Source of the DNA: Oceanirhabdus sp942490885
GTDB lineage: Bacteria; Bacillota; Clostridia; Clostridiales; Clostridiaceae
Assembly: GCA_942490885.1 (NCBI GenBank)
Contig: CALNYT010000002.1
Span: 5,022,001-5,086,000, forward strand
Length of the DNA: 64,000 bases
Direction: 5' to 3'
The first letter of the stretch is position 1. Every line of letters begins with the position of its first letter. Positions 1-8,139 of this stretch are shown piece after piece. The translations under genes were made by a program, and so were the position numbers. A model generated the notes under the pieces. The model made no database searches and was not told the DNA's origin. It was given only the letters and a program-made list of their open reading frames with translations.

Positions 1-219
1 ATTTAAACATACATCTGTTCCTGTTGGCTCAGTCCATGAAATTTTAAAAACACCTTTTGTCAATTCTACTAGATGCATTTTTTGGTCTTTTACCCATCTT
101 CCACCTACCATACCACTGTGTATACGATAATCTACAGTATCTTCATTTTTTATATAGATTTCATATTCCCATCCATTATCATATGTGTAAATCATTTGTG
201 TTCCAATAAAGTTTTTCAT
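1..219 (-). CDS. padC: Phenolic acid decarboxylase, N-terminal part (runs off the window)
   Basis: The complement of the left edge encodes 73 residues starting MKNFIGTQMIYTY and containing the blocks DYRIHSGMVGGRW and SWTEPTGTDV. These are typical of phenolic acid decarboxylases, small cytoplasmic beta-barrel enzymes that decarboxylate p-coumaric and ferulic acid to vinyl phenols for detoxification. The family is about 160-170 residues, so over half the gene lies outside the window. An AAGAAGG-type ribosome site precedes the ATG. A promoter and three repeated TTGCAACTAT motifs lie 140-225 nt upstream, suggesting repressor control. Identification rests on recalled family sequence. Confidence 0.88.
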   Translation of the reverse strand, partial: MKNFIGTQMIYTYDNGWEYEIYIKNEDTVDYRIHSGMVGGRWVKDQKMHLVELTKGVFKISWTEPTGTDVCLN

Positions 220-355
220 TATAATACCTTCTTTCTTAAATTTAATTTAAAGTACAAATATATTCATATCAAACTTTTATACTATTTATTTTAATATGCA
301 TAATACACCTTTAAAAAATACTGATAAGTAATCAATTTTACAAATCAAATTATAG

Positions 356-445
356 TGTATTTGCAACTATTTGTGTTAACTTTTATATATGTTGTACTTG
401 CAACTATTATAGTATAATATAATTAGACTGTATTTGCAACTATTT
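356..445 (-). promoter_or_regulatory. padC promoter with three repeated operator-like motifs
   Basis: On the minus strand, TTGCAA (434-439) and TATACT (411-416) are separated by 17 nt and form a good sigma-A promoter pointing at padC. TTGCAACTAT on the plus strand recurs at 361-370, 399-408 and 434-443. The middle copy sits in GTTGTACTTGCAAC, a GTTG...CAAC palindrome. MarR/PadR-type repressors bind palindromes of this kind, so these are probably operators; which regulator binds is inference. Confidence 0.5.
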
Positions 446-642
446 TTATATTCTTTTTTCATAATTATATTGATTTCAGAAAACCGTACCTACTTCAAGG
501 GAGGTTTTTTCATTTTATTCTTCTGTATATATTCTACATAAATATGGTATAATTCTAAAGTACAATTTGATATATTGAATTAATATAAATAAAAAATACA
601 TTCCTATAGTGACAACTAGTGTAATCAATCCTGAACAAATTA

Positions 643-819
643 CTAAGAACGCTTTTTGATATGGTCGTTTTCCAATCTCACACCTCTTTTCAATTTGATC
701 AAGTTTTTTCCCCTCGGTTTAAGATTATCAATTATACTCCACATTAGAAGTTGTAATCTAATATCTACTTCCTCATTAACTCCTCATGTAATATAACGAT
801 TGCTCTTGTTTTTAAACAT
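643..819 (-). pseudogene. DUF960-like small protein remnant
   Basis: The minus strand reads MFKNKSNRYIT, then a TGA, then GVNEEVDIRLQLLMWSIIDN. This resembles the start of DUF960 proteins (small, unknown function, frequent in Firmicutes and mobile elements). The TGA falls where another residue is expected, and the frame loses similarity after about 40 codons, so the gene appears dead. Another frame just downstream (toward 560) could encode a membrane helix, but nothing there is convincing. The stretch 446-642 holds no other gene I can support. Confidence 0.4.
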
Positions 820-833
820 TTTCTATGTTCCCC

Positions 834-1127
834 CTATTTCTTATTTAAAATTTGAGATAAATTCTTTATAAAATCCTTTGAGAATACTCCTACCGTTATT
901 GATTCTTTAATTAATTGCAATAATTGTTCTTCAGTTACATCCAATGAGCGTGGAATATATCTTTGTGCTGACCTTATAGTATCTTTATAAAGGCTAAAAC
1001 GGATTTCATCCGTCTTAATAGCTTTAATAAATATCTTTTCAATACAATAAGTATATTCTGCATCAGCCAGTTTCCCTTGATTTAATATCTGACAATACTT
1101 AGTATCTTTTATTACTTTCCTAGTCAC
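834..1127 (-). CDS. Hypothetical protein, 97 aa
   Basis: I do not recognise this protein. It starts at GTG, with AGGAGG six nt upstream (1133-1138), a strong ribosome site that supports real translation. The sequence is soluble, mixed-charge and predicted helical, with no signal peptide, membrane segment or Cys motif. It has a central IPRSLDVTEEQLLQLI segment. It sits among decayed accessory genes and may be a survivor of a mobile region. Confidence 0.5.
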   Translation of the reverse strand: MTRKVIKDTKYCQILNQGKLADAEYTYCIEKIFIKAIKTDEIRFSLYKDTIRSAQRYIPRSLDVTEEQLLQLIKESITVGVFSKDFIKNLSQILNKK

Positions 1128-1154
1128 CGTAACCTCCTATACTCTATAAATAAT

Positions 1155-1195
1155 AAAAAGCCTTAACTACCGTTGTATTGGCAATTAAGACTTAT
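1155..1195 (-). terminator. Candidate intrinsic terminator
   Basis: On the minus strand an imperfect stem pairing AGTCTTAATTGCC with GGTAGTTAAGGCT is followed by TTTTTATTATT. It directly follows the small reading-frame remnant ending at 1195. Confidence 0.45.
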
Positions 1196-1281
1196 TAATC
1201 AATAATATAATCTTTTAAGTTTTTTGGAGTTAATTCCAATGGAATTATAATGGATATAGCATAATCATTTTTGTGGTTAAA
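1195..1281 (-). pseudogene. C-terminal gene remnant, 28 codons
   Basis: An open stretch on the minus strand ends IIIPLELTPKNLKDYIID followed by TAA and then a terminator-like hairpin. There is no start codon, and a TGA lies immediately upstream. It looks like the tail of a lost protein, but the family is not recognised. Confidence 0.25.
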
Positions 1282-1337
1282 TCATAATATATATTTAAAT
1301 AATTTTTTAATCTGCTTAATAAATTTGAATTTGACTA

Positions 1338-1829
1338 CTACTTTTTGCTGGTTTTCTTATTAAGTTTTAACACAATATTTTTATTTTCCGCCATAGATTG
1401 GAACAATTTCACTGCAAATGTAGCCTTCTCTTTTAGTGTTAGATTATCCGATTTTGTTTCAATTGCAATTTGTTCCATTACAGATTTTACATCATGCAAT
1501 TCTAAAAGATTAACAGCTATGCAGAAAAAATTCTTTCTCCGACCATCATTATAGTTCGCTAATAAGTATCTTAATATTTCTATTTTTTCAGTCAATTCAA
1601 TTTGATAAGCATCTATTCCTATTTTTTTGACCTTCTCTAAATCCATTAACTGATTGCGATGAATAATAAAAGAGTCAAACATATCTATATCAACATATTT
1701 TTCACAAGGGTATTCATCACAAAGATAGCAATATTCAATTCCACCATGTTGTAGGCTACACCTTGCAATTCTACATGACTGATTACCTGCCCCACCACCA
1801 CAACCAGGGCAATAATTATCCAAGTGCAT
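1338..1829 (-). pseudogene. DUF3795 protein, N-terminally truncated
   Basis: The 163-residue frame begins MHLDNYCPGCGGGAG and continues with Cys-rich motifs (CRIARC, YCYLCDEYPC) typical of DUF3795, a family of putative metal-binding proteins of unknown function. Family members normally start with a further N-terminal Cys motif (YCGLDC type), which is absent. The start overlaps by 14 nt the end of an unrelated SIR2-like fragment, and there is no good ribosome site, so the front was probably lost by a deletion that joined two genes. The C-terminal two thirds are helical and look intact. Confidence 0.55.
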
Positions 1830-2124
1830 TTTGTGGATTTTCCGAACGATTTTTTGTTTTAAAATCTCCGTGCAAATGAAATACAGTACGATTTGTTAAT
1901 TTTTCAATTGTGTCATCATAATTGAGTGTAAATATATTATCAAAATTGCTAAAGTATACTTTAGATAATTTGTTCATTTTTGAATGTAATTTTTGAATGT
2001 TCCCTTCACAATAAATTGCATCAAAAATCATTCTTTCAAATCCCTGTTTAATTGATTCATACTGGTCTAATATATCTTCCCGTTCAATTAGAAATAGTAA
2101 AAATATCAGTAACCAATCTTCCAT
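1816..2124 (-). pseudogene. SIR2-like domain fragment
   Basis: The frame contains FDNIFTLNYDDTIE followed by VFHLHGDF. This is the NYD...HLHG signature of SIR2-like (SIR2_2) domains found in many phage-defence and NAD-hydrolase proteins. Only about 102 residues remain. The N-terminal nucleotide-binding glycine motif is missing, and the C-terminus stops soon after HLHG at the junction with the DUF3795 remnant. I take it as a deletion fragment, not a working NADase. Confidence 0.5.
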
Positions 2125-2139
2125 TCCTATATTTTACAT

Positions 2140-2673
2140 TTACTTATCGTCTTGAACTTCTTCACGATATCTGCTTTCTAATGAATCAGCTTTAGCCCAT
2201 AAAAATGGATAAAAACTTATTCCATTATGATTACTTATTCTTTTCACATCATCTTTCCATGTGTCCCATCTATAATCCTTGTAATATGTATCAGTATCTC
2301 CATGAAATGCCCAGTAAAGAAATTCTGAAAAAGAAATCTCCATAGCCTCCCATTCCAAGCAGTCAGGTGCAAAATAACTAATGTTACCATCATTAAGAAT
2401 TGCAAATAGACCACCTAAAATATCTTCTGCAACAATAATACCGGAATATGGAAATAAGTCATTTCTTTCATAAAAGTTCAATTCTCCAGAACCATAAAAT
2501 CTAAGCCAGTTTTCAACTATAATTCCACCAGTTTTATAAAGAATAGTTCCAAATAAACTCTGTTGATTAATTTCATATCTTTTCTTAATACAATTCAATA
2601 CTTCACTACTAACAGGAAGAATCTTCATCTCCTTTTTAGAACTTTTGATAAAGTTCTCTTGTTTGCTTTTCAT
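2140..2673 (-). CDS. DUF2625 family protein (possibly 5'-truncated)
   Basis: The protein matches the recalled DUF2625 pattern: ILPV near the front, YKTGGIIV, LRFYGSG, VAEDILGGLFAI, ISYFAPDCLEWE, YKDYRWDTWKDDV and ISFYPFLWA. The function of DUF2625 is unknown. I place the start at the internal ATG (MKSKQENF, residue 43 of a longer open frame). The longer N-terminus overlaps a different frame that carries its own plausible protein tail, and it lacks family similarity. The family's first ~15 residues are weak here, so the gene may have lost its original start. Confidence 0.6.
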   Translation of the reverse strand: MKSKQENFIKSSKKEMKILPVSSEVLNCIKKRYEINQQSLFGTILYKTGGIIVENWLRFYGSGELNFYERNDLFPYSGIIVAEDILGGLFAILNDGNISYFAPDCLEWEAMEISFSEFLYWAFHGDTDTYYKDYRWDTWKDDVKRISNHNGISFYPFLWAKADSLESRYREEVQDDK

Positions 2674-2690
2674 CTCCCCATCACAAAGGA

Positions 2691-2860
2691 TCATCAACAT
2701 AACACAAAGTCCAAAAAGGTTCTTTATTTTCAATTTCAGATGGCAACACCCTCCATATTGAGTACATTTTTGAGCCAAAGTGCTGTATATCCATATCATC
2801 TTGATAATAGATTTCTTCTAACTTACTAATAAAGAAACAGCCAAAGGTATCATATATAAA
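2691..2860 (-). pseudogene. C-terminal fragment of an unrecognised protein
   Basis: In a second minus-strand frame the sequence reads as a good protein tail (DTFGCFFISKLEEIYYQDD ... PFWTLCYVDDPL, then TGA). It overlaps the front of the DUF2625 frame and has no start. Polymorphic-toxin immunity proteins often look like this, but I cannot assign a family. Confidence 0.3.
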
Positions 2861-2973
2861 TTACTATTTAACAGTTAATCTTACCACTATTAATTTACAT
2901 TTTCTATGAATTGATTAGTAATTATTATTAATATAATTATATCTCATATGAATTATTTGGTAAATCACTCATA

Positions 2974-3018
2974 TAAAAAAATTCCTCACCCCCATTATCA
3001 CTTATGGTAGAGGAACTT
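2974..3018 (-). terminator. Intrinsic terminator after the 3059-3511 gene
   Basis: On the minus strand GTTCCTCTACC pairs with GGGTGAGGAAT and is followed by a run of T, ~40 nt past the stop codon. Confidence 0.65.
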
Positions 3019-3058
3019 TATATTCTACACATTATCTCTTGTTTTTAATTATCCAATT

Positions 3059-3511
3059 TTAGTAAAAACCGTACTTAGTTCCAAGGGATTCTTCATAATC
3101 ATCTTCTGTATATAAATCTATCAATTTAACATTTCTTTTATAGGCTTTCGAAATAAATGATTTAAACAACTCTTCTTTGATTAATTCATCACCGCTAAAG
3201 GCAATAATCTCAGTATAATTAGTAGAACCTCTGCCTATAATATGTCCTTTTATACCTTTCTCAAAATACCCAAGAATAATAAAACGATCTAAGTTTTCAC
3301 TAATTCTTTTAGAATTCCAATAGGTATCTTCATCAATATGTCTTTCAATCCAAGCGTATAGATTTCTGCTATTGTTTTCATTTAGCTCTTTAACAAACTC
3401 ATTTGAATAATCACTACTAAAATTCTCAAGTTTAAGCATTACAGCTTCTTCTATTTTTTGAAAGTCTTTATTCTCATAGAACTTAATAGACTCAATGAAT
3501 GCGCAAAACAA
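3059..3511 (-). CDS. Hypothetical protein, probably truncated by the IS element
   Basis: The 150-residue product is not confidently recognised. Its C-terminal part (LDRFIILGYFEKGIKGHIIGR ... LGTKYGFY region) has a beta-strand/helix rhythm and a terminal KYGFY reminiscent of GNAT acetyltransferases, but no acetyl-CoA R/QxxGxG/A loop is clear. The only available start is TTG at 3509-3511, at the left boundary of the IS200/IS605 insertion, so the original N-terminus was probably cut off. A good terminator follows. Confidence 0.4.
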   Translation of the reverse strand: MFCAFIESIKFYENKDFQKIEEAVMLKLENFSSDYSNEFVKELNENNSRNLYAWIERHIDEDTYWNSKRISENLDRFIILGYFEKGIKGHIIGRGSTNYTEIIAFSGDELIKEELFKSFISKAYKRNVKLIDLYTEDDYEESLGTKYGFY

Positions 3512-3530
3512 CTTGCGTGTTTTATTTTTG

Positions 3531-3546
3531 TTGTATTAAAATACAA
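3531..3546 (+). repeat. Left-end hairpin of the IS200/IS605 element
   Basis: A perfect seven-base-pair stem (TTGTATT/AATACAA) with a two-nt loop lies about 20 nt inside the left end. TnpA of this family recognises such subterminal hairpins. Confidence 0.6.
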
Positions 3547-3578
3547 TCAGTAGTAAATAATATAAATGGGTGATAAAA

Positions 3579-3974
3579 ATGAAATTAGATAGTAATAATC
3601 ATTCAGTATTCTTATTACATTATCATCTTGTATTAGTTGTAAAATACAGAAGAGAAGTAATAAATGATGATATAAGTGATAGACTGAAAGAAATATTTGA
3701 GAAAATAAGCCCAAATTACAATATAACTATTGAAGAGTGGGAACATGATAAGAATCATATTCATATATTATTCAAAGCACATCCTAATAGTGAATTATCA
3801 AAATTTATAAATGCTTATAAAAGTGCTAGTAGTAGGCTTATAAAAAAAGAATTCCCACAAATAAAAAAGAAATTATGGAAAGAATATTTTTGGTCAAGAA
3901 GTTTCTGCTTACTTACCACAGGTGGTTCACCTATAGAAGTTATAAAGAAATATATTCAAAATCAAGGCAAATGA
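3579..3974 (+). CDS. tnpA: IS200/IS605 TnpA, HUH single-strand transposase
   Basis: This 131-residue protein is of normal family length. It shows the Y1 HUH hallmarks: HYHLVLVVKYRR at the N-terminus, HIHILF (metal-binding His-hydrophobic-His) in the middle and EVIKKYIQNQ near the C-terminus with the nucleophilic Tyr. The enzyme cuts and rejoins single-stranded DNA at the replication fork. I chose ATG 3579, which has GGGTGAT at good spacing; GTG 3570 lies inside that ribosome site. tnpB starts 18 nt after its stop. Confidence 0.92.
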   Translation: MKLDSNNHSVFLLHYHLVLVVKYRREVINDDISDRLKEIFEKISPNYNITIEEWEHDKNHIHILFKAHPNSELSKFINAYKSASSRLIKKEFPQIKKKLWKEYFWSRSFCLLTTGGSPIEVIKKYIQNQGK

Positions 3975-3991
3975 TAAAAGTGGTGAAAGTA

Positions 3992-5089
3992 ATGAAAATC
4001 AATAAGGCATACAAATTTAGAATATATCCAAGTGAAAATCAAATAAAAGTAATTGAGAAATCTTTTGGCTGTTCAAGATTTGTATATAATCATTTCTTAA
4101 ATCAAAGAAATAAAGTATATCAGGATGAGAAAATATGTGTGAAATATACTGAACAACAAAATCAACTACCAAGCATGAAAAAAGAGTTTGTATGGCTTAA
4201 AGAAATTGATAGTACATCACTGCAAATGTCACTAATAAATCTTGATAATGCATTCAAGAATTTCTTTGAAGGTAGAGCAGATAGACCAAAATTCAAAAGT
4301 AAAAGAGATAATTATAAAACTTATACAAGTAATTTTGTAAATAACAATATTGATATAAAAAAAGATAAAATTAAATTACCTAAGTTGAAATGGATAAAAG
4401 CAAAAGTGCATAGATATGCACAGGGGAGAATCATAAATGCGACAGTTTCTAAAACACCAAGTGGAAAATATTTTGTATCTATCTGTGTTGAAACAGAAAC
4501 AGAGTCATTAGAGAAGGTTACTGGAAATATTGGTATAGACTTAGGGTTATGTCATTTTGCAATATTATCAAATGGTGAAAAGATAGAAAATCCTAAGTAT
4601 CTAAAAAAGTCATTAAATAAATTGGCAAAAGAACAAAGAAAATTAAGCAGTAAACTAAAAAATAGTAATAACTATCATAAACAAAGAGTAAAAGTTGCTA
4701 AATTACATGAACATGTGGCTAATCAAAGAACAGATTTTATTCATAAAATATCTAAAAGAATTATAAGCGAAAACCAAGTTATAGTACTTGAAGATTTAGC
4801 AGTCAAAAATATGATGAAGAATGATAAATTAGCACAAAGTGTTTCAGATGTAAGTTGGCATAAATTTGTTACTATGCTTGAGTATAAATCAAAATGGTGT
4901 GGAAGAAAACTTCATAAAATAGATAGATGGTATCCATCATCAAAGACTTGTAATGAATGTGGATATATTATGGAAGATATGACACTCAATATAAGAGAAT
5001 GGAAATGTCCTCAATGCTGTAGCATTCATGATAGAGACATAAATGCTAGTAAAAATATATTGAGGCAAGGATTATTAGATATAGCTTAA
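3992..5089 (+). CDS. tnpB: TnpB RNA-guided nuclease of the IS200/IS605 element
   Basis: The 365-residue protein begins MKINKAYKFRIYPSENQ. It keeps the three RuvC acidic residues (D in GIDLG, E in VLEDL, D in DRDINASKN) and a complete zinc ribbon (CNECG ... CPQC). TnpB proteins are ancestors of Cas12: they use an omega-RNA from the element's right end to cut DNA next to the element's target motif, which favours retention of the element. The open frame runs on upstream over tnpA, but ATG 3992 matches the family start. Nothing appears truncated. Confidence 0.92.
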   Translation: MKINKAYKFRIYPSENQIKVIEKSFGCSRFVYNHFLNQRNKVYQDEKICVKYTEQQNQLPSMKKEFVWLKEIDSTSLQMSLINLDNAFKNFFEGRADRPKFKSKRDNYKTYTSNFVNNNIDIKKDKIKLPKLKWIKAKVHRYAQGRIINATVSKTPSGKYFVSICVETETESLEKVTGNIGIDLGLCHFAILSNGEKIENPKYLKKSLNKLAKEQRKLSSKLKNSNNYHKQRVKVAKLHEHVANQRTDFIHKISKRIISENQVIVLEDLAVKNMMKNDKLAQSVSDVSWHKFVTMLEYKSKWCGRKLHKIDRWYPSSKTCNECGYIMEDMTLNIREWKCPQCCSIHDRDINASKNILRQGLLDIA

Positions 5090-5239
5090 AATAAGAACCG
5101 TAGGTCTTACGGGGATAGCCTGTGGAGAAAGTAGGGATAACAGTCTAAATGACAGTTGCGAAATCTGTGAAGCAGGAAAAGTTCTTGGATATACCAAGAA
5201 GCCCCCACTTCAGTGTGAGCAAGTGGAGGGAGAGTTCAC
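4960..5239 (+). ncRNA. Predicted omega-RNA scaffold of TnpB
   Basis: The 3' end of tnpB plus ~150 nt of non-coding right end (AGAACCGTAGGTCTTACGGG and following hairpins) is where TnpB guide RNAs are encoded in this family. The guide would be the sequence right after 5239. The 5' boundary is a guess from family architecture. Confidence 0.5.
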
Positions 5240-5545
5240 AAGTACCTTCTTTTTCAATATAAAAACCAAGTTTTCTTAATACAGCATTTGAACCAGAGTT
5301 TTGCTTTGCTACAGCTGCTGTAATTTTTCGACCTCCATTTTTATAACAAAAATCAATTAAAGCTTTTATCATTTCTGTAGCATAACCTTGACGCCAATAT
5401 TTTTTGTGTACACTATAACCTAAATCCCAATTTTTTTTGTCTTCACTTGGAACCGCACTACATGTTCCAATGTAATTTTCTGTTTCCTTTGAAACTGCAA
5501 CAAAATAATAGCACCCATCATATTTTTCAAGATTGAACCGATAAA
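5240..5545 (-). pseudogene. GNAT-family acetyltransferase fragment
   Basis: The open frame reads YDGCYYFVAVS, YIGTCS, WDLGYSVHKKYWRQGYATE (acetyl-CoA-binding RQGYAT), KITAAV and SNAVLRKLGF, the conserved core of RimJ/RimL-type GNAT enzymes. The N-terminus is missing (a stop lies just upstream at ~5548). The C-terminus is cut after KEGT by the IS200/IS605 right end and replaced by IS-encoded residues. Function is therefore lost. Confidence 0.8.
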
Positions 5546-5694
5546 TTTATAAAATCTTATTACATATGATAAAGTATTTTACTTGTAAAAATAGTCCTAA
5601 TCTACTTATATCAATTATTTATGTAACTAAATTGATTCTATAACATAATCTTTTTATGCATCATTTAAAAATCAAGATTAAACTTCCTTAGTAA

Positions 5695-5931
5695 TTAATT
5701 TACTCTGAATAACTCCTTTTCATTTTCTATTAAATCTTCTACTAAATATTTATAATCTAAATATTGAATCCCATTTTCGCCATTATGAACTTGCTTACAT
5801 AATAAACTTTTATAATAAATATCCATAGCAATTCTAATATCTATCTCTTTTTTCTCTGCAAGATATTCTATAATATCATTATCAAGTGATTGTATATAAA
5901 ATTTTTCTAAGTCATTTTGATTGATTCCCAT
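5695..5931 (-). CDS. DUF3791-like small protein
   Basis: This 78-residue protein (MGINQNDLEKFY...) is small, acidic and helical, and its ATG follows the stop of the DUF3990 frame by one nucleotide. DUF3791 and DUF3990 genes are often neighbours in Firmicute toxin-antitoxin-like modules, which supports the call, although residue-level similarity is modest. Its first five codons lie in a 106-bp sequence repeated 2.4 kb away. Confidence 0.5.
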   Translation of the reverse strand: MGINQNDLEKFYIQSLDNDIIEYLAEKKEIDIRIAMDIYYKSLLCKQVHNGENGIQYLDYKYLVEDLIENEKELFRVN

Positions 5932-6020
5932 TTATTTCACCTCATAACTTTTTATAAATTTAAGTTCATTATCAATTAACTTTTGACTTATCAAACATAT
6001 TTGATTATTCATTTTATAAT
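5915..6020. repeat. 106-bp direct repeat, copy 1
   Basis: Positions 5915-6020 and 8315-8420 are identical except for one base (5938 C, 8338 G). The segment covers the last ~29 codons of the DUF3990 frame and the first codons of the next gene. The two copies bracket the YhcG remnant and fic gene. Confidence 0.95.
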
Positions 6021-6432
6021 ATCTAATCTCATTTAAAGTTCTTTTTTCATCCCAAATACCCTTAAAATACATATCTATACTTTTAAAAACATCATCATCA
6101 GCAACACTTCCTATAACAGCATCATATTGTTTATATATTTCTTTACCTTTTCTACAGTCGCAAACAAAATTAAGCCATAACTCATCATCTACTTTAAAAT
6201 TCATGATATTGTATTCATTTAATTTTTCTGACAACTCATATACATTTACTACTGCTTTTAACATATTTCTCATTGCGCGTCTTTTAGCCCATTTCTCTGC
6301 TTGTTGTTTATACGTTGTTATATAAAATCCTCTACCAAAATCTAAGTATTTTTTGGAAAATTCAACTTTAGGATTTTCTATTTTTTTCTGGACTTCAATA
6401 ATACTTCTTTCTTTAATTAACTCTTCTCTCTT
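5932..6432 (-). pseudogene. DUF3990 protein lacking its start
   Basis: The frame encodes DFGRGFYITTYKQQAEKWA, ELWLNFVCDCRKG, YDAVIGSVADD and MNNQICLISQ, a clear DUF3990 signature. DUF3990 proteins are related to ADP-ribosyltransferases and are toxin candidates. Family members begin with a (L/V)YHGS motif containing the NAD-binding His; here this is absent, and a TGA precedes the open frame, which merges with a YhcG remnant. A product from the internal ATG at 6273 would lack the catalytic front. Loss of the YHGS motif implies an inactive toxin. Confidence 0.7.
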
Positions 6433-6740
6433 TCATCAATCTTAGATAAAAGTAAATAATGACTCCAACTCAATTGGTCAGACAGTGTCTGACTTATTAG
6501 AAAAGACTTATAAAATTTTCGCATATACTTTAGATTAGTTGTTCAAAATCCTTTACCAAAATCTTTTGTTAGTTTTTTTGATAAATATCCTATTATGTAA
6601 TCCCCATAGTTAGCTCGTTCTTCCCCACTTTGTTCTTCCTCAACAATCATTCTTCCTATATTCCAATATGCATCAACAATTGCAAAATTAACTGCTTTAG
6701 ATACCTTTTCTCTTGCTCTGCTTAAACTGCAGTTTTTCTA
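6417..6740 (-). pseudogene. YhcG/DUF1016-type nuclease remnant
   Basis: The minus strand reads ARE KVSKAVNFAIVDAYWNIG, IVEEEQSGEERANYGDYII, LTKDFGKGF, a TGA stop, TNLKYMRKFYKSF, and then QTLSDQLSWSHYLLL. This is the N-terminal DUF1016 domain of YhcG-like PDDEXK nucleases, found in defence islands and mobile regions. The frame carries one in-frame TGA, and the nuclease domain is deleted where the sequence runs into the DUF3990 frame. The stretch 6741-6900 has no further gene. Confidence 0.65.
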
Positions 6741-6900
6741 ACCTACAAATTTCAATTTGCATGGATAACCTACATCTACATCCAACAGAAGTATCTATTT
6801 CTTTCAAAAATACTTGTTAATATCATCAACCCAAATATTCATCCATATCACTTAAAAGAGAGGTTTTTTATTTATCTTTTTAAGTATATACCTTTTTCCC

Positions 6901-7944
6901 TTATATTTTTTTCCACTTAGTATTTCTTCCCTTACCTACAGTTTCAATCTTCCCTTCAACTCTCAACTTTTCAAACACTCTATTTATAGTTGCTTCTCCT
7001 ACATCTGGACATATAGTTCTTATTTCATTCTTAGTAAAATACCCTAACTTACCTTCTATAGCCATTTCTATTCTTTCACTCTTACTGCCCTTAGTATTTT
7101 CAATACAGCCCACTCTATCCTCTAATTCCTTATAGGCTTTTATAATAACACCAAGAAAATATTCAAGCCATATATACAAATTATTTTTCCCATCGTGCCA
7201 TAACATTGATGATTTATTAAGTGCTTCATAATAAGTTTCCTTGCTATCCTCAATAATTTTCTCTAAACTAATAAATCTTCCCACCTCAAACCCACTTTGA
7301 TACAAAAGTAAAAGTGTTAATAATCTAGACATTCTTCCATTTCCATCGTTAAAAGGATGGATGCAAAGAAAATCTAATATAAATGCGGCGATTAAAACTA
7401 ATGGCTCTATTTCTTCTTTTGCAATCTCCTTTCTATATTCTTCACAAAGTCTCTCCATATAGCTTGGAGTACTAAATGCATCTACAGGCTTAAATCTTAT
7501 ATATTTAGTTCCATTAGGTAATATTTCTTCAATTACATTATCAGTATTTTTATAATTTCCACCCTTAGCTGATGAAAATTTGTATAAATCTCTATGTAAT
7601 TGTAATAATACAGATGATTTTATAGGTATAGCATCAAAAGCACTATGAATAGTATTTAATACATCCCTATACCCAGCTATCTCACTTTCACTTCTATCTC
7701 TTGGCTCTATTTTGTTATCCATTAGTTCACGCAATCTTTTACTGGAAGTATAAATACCTTCTATTCTATTAGATGATTCTGCACTTTGTACAACTGCTAC
7801 ATCTTTAAGTGTATTTAATATTTGAGGTGATTGTTTTTTATATAAATCTTGCTTCCCCTTATATTCATTTATAGTAGTTAACATTCTCACTATACTCATT
7901 GGTAATGCTAAATTATTCAATTTATTATTTTCGAAAGAAATCAT
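6901..7944 (-). CDS. Fic family protein (class II, self-inhibited)
   Basis: The 347-residue protein contains the complete Fic motif HPFNDGNGRMSR (catalytic His, anion-hole loop and second Arg). An N-terminal inhibitory motif SNRIEG fits (S/T)xxxE(G/N), so this is a class II Fic AMP-transferase kept in check by its own helix. A Fic/DOC N-terminal domain precedes, and a winged-helix domain (~residues 285-347) follows. AAGGAG seven nt before ATG marks the start. The target is unknown. It lies between two copies of a 106-bp repeat among broken toxin-like genes. Confidence 0.9.
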   Translation of the reverse strand: MISFENNKLNNLALPMSIVRMLTTINEYKGKQDLYKKQSPQILNTLKDVAVVQSAESSNRIEGIYTSSKRLRELMDNKIEPRDRSESEIAGYRDVLNTIHSAFDAIPIKSSVLLQLHRDLYKFSSAKGGNYKNTDNVIEEILPNGTKYIRFKPVDAFSTPSYMERLCEEYRKEIAKEEIEPLVLIAAFILDFLCIHPFNDGNGRMSRLLTLLLLYQSGFEVGRFISLEKIIEDSKETYYEALNKSSMLWHDGKNNLYIWLEYFLGVIIKAYKELEDRVGCIENTKGSKSERIEMAIEGKLGYFTKNEIRTICPDVGEATINRVFEKLRVEGKIETVGKGRNTKWKKI

Positions 7945-8139
7945 TATATATTCTCCTTGTTGGTATTATGTTTTATTATTATCATTTTATCATAAATATA
8001 ATCATTTTAGTTGAAATGATTATATTTATCATAAAAACAATATATTAAAACTCAGATAAACCCTATCATTTAACAGAAAATGATAAGGTTTATTCGAAAT
8101 ATAAAATCATTCTTATTTTCATTTTTTATTTTTAAATTT

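Larger units (their letters stand above)
3511..5239 (+). mobile_element. IS200/IS605-family insertion sequence with tnpA and tnpB
   Basis: The element contains an HUH tyrosine transposase gene, a TnpB gene and subterminal hairpins instead of inverted repeats. The left hairpin is TTGTATT-AA-AATACAA (3531-3546). The right end has CCCCCACTT...AAGTGGAGGG (about 5203-5232) followed by GAGTTCAC. The ends are estimates, because these elements make no target duplication. Flanking reading frames are broken on both sides (hypothetical gene at left, acetyltransferase fragment at right). Both proteins look intact, so the element may still be active. Confidence 0.85.

Noticed and set aside
73..294. Plus-strand frame of 73 codons
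   Set aside because: It is antisense to the phenolic acid decarboxylase start and has only hydrophobic A+T-rich codon noise.
3000..3018. ACTTATGGTA match to the rlmH 3' end, as a third attachment site
   Set aside because: Only ten bases match; the segment is part of a terminator hairpin and would not encode GEPYHK.
3875..3991. Longer start of the IS200/IS605 TnpB at 3875
   Set aside because: The extra 39 codons overlap tnpA in another frame and lack TnpB similarity; ATG 3992 fits the family start.
643..6740. TGA codons in the DUF960 and YhcG remnants, as further selenocysteine sites
   Set aside because: Neither lies at a Cys position, and both genes are also truncated, so these are ordinary nonsense mutations. 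They do show that TGA mutations occur in this genome, which weakens the hgcAB case slightly.
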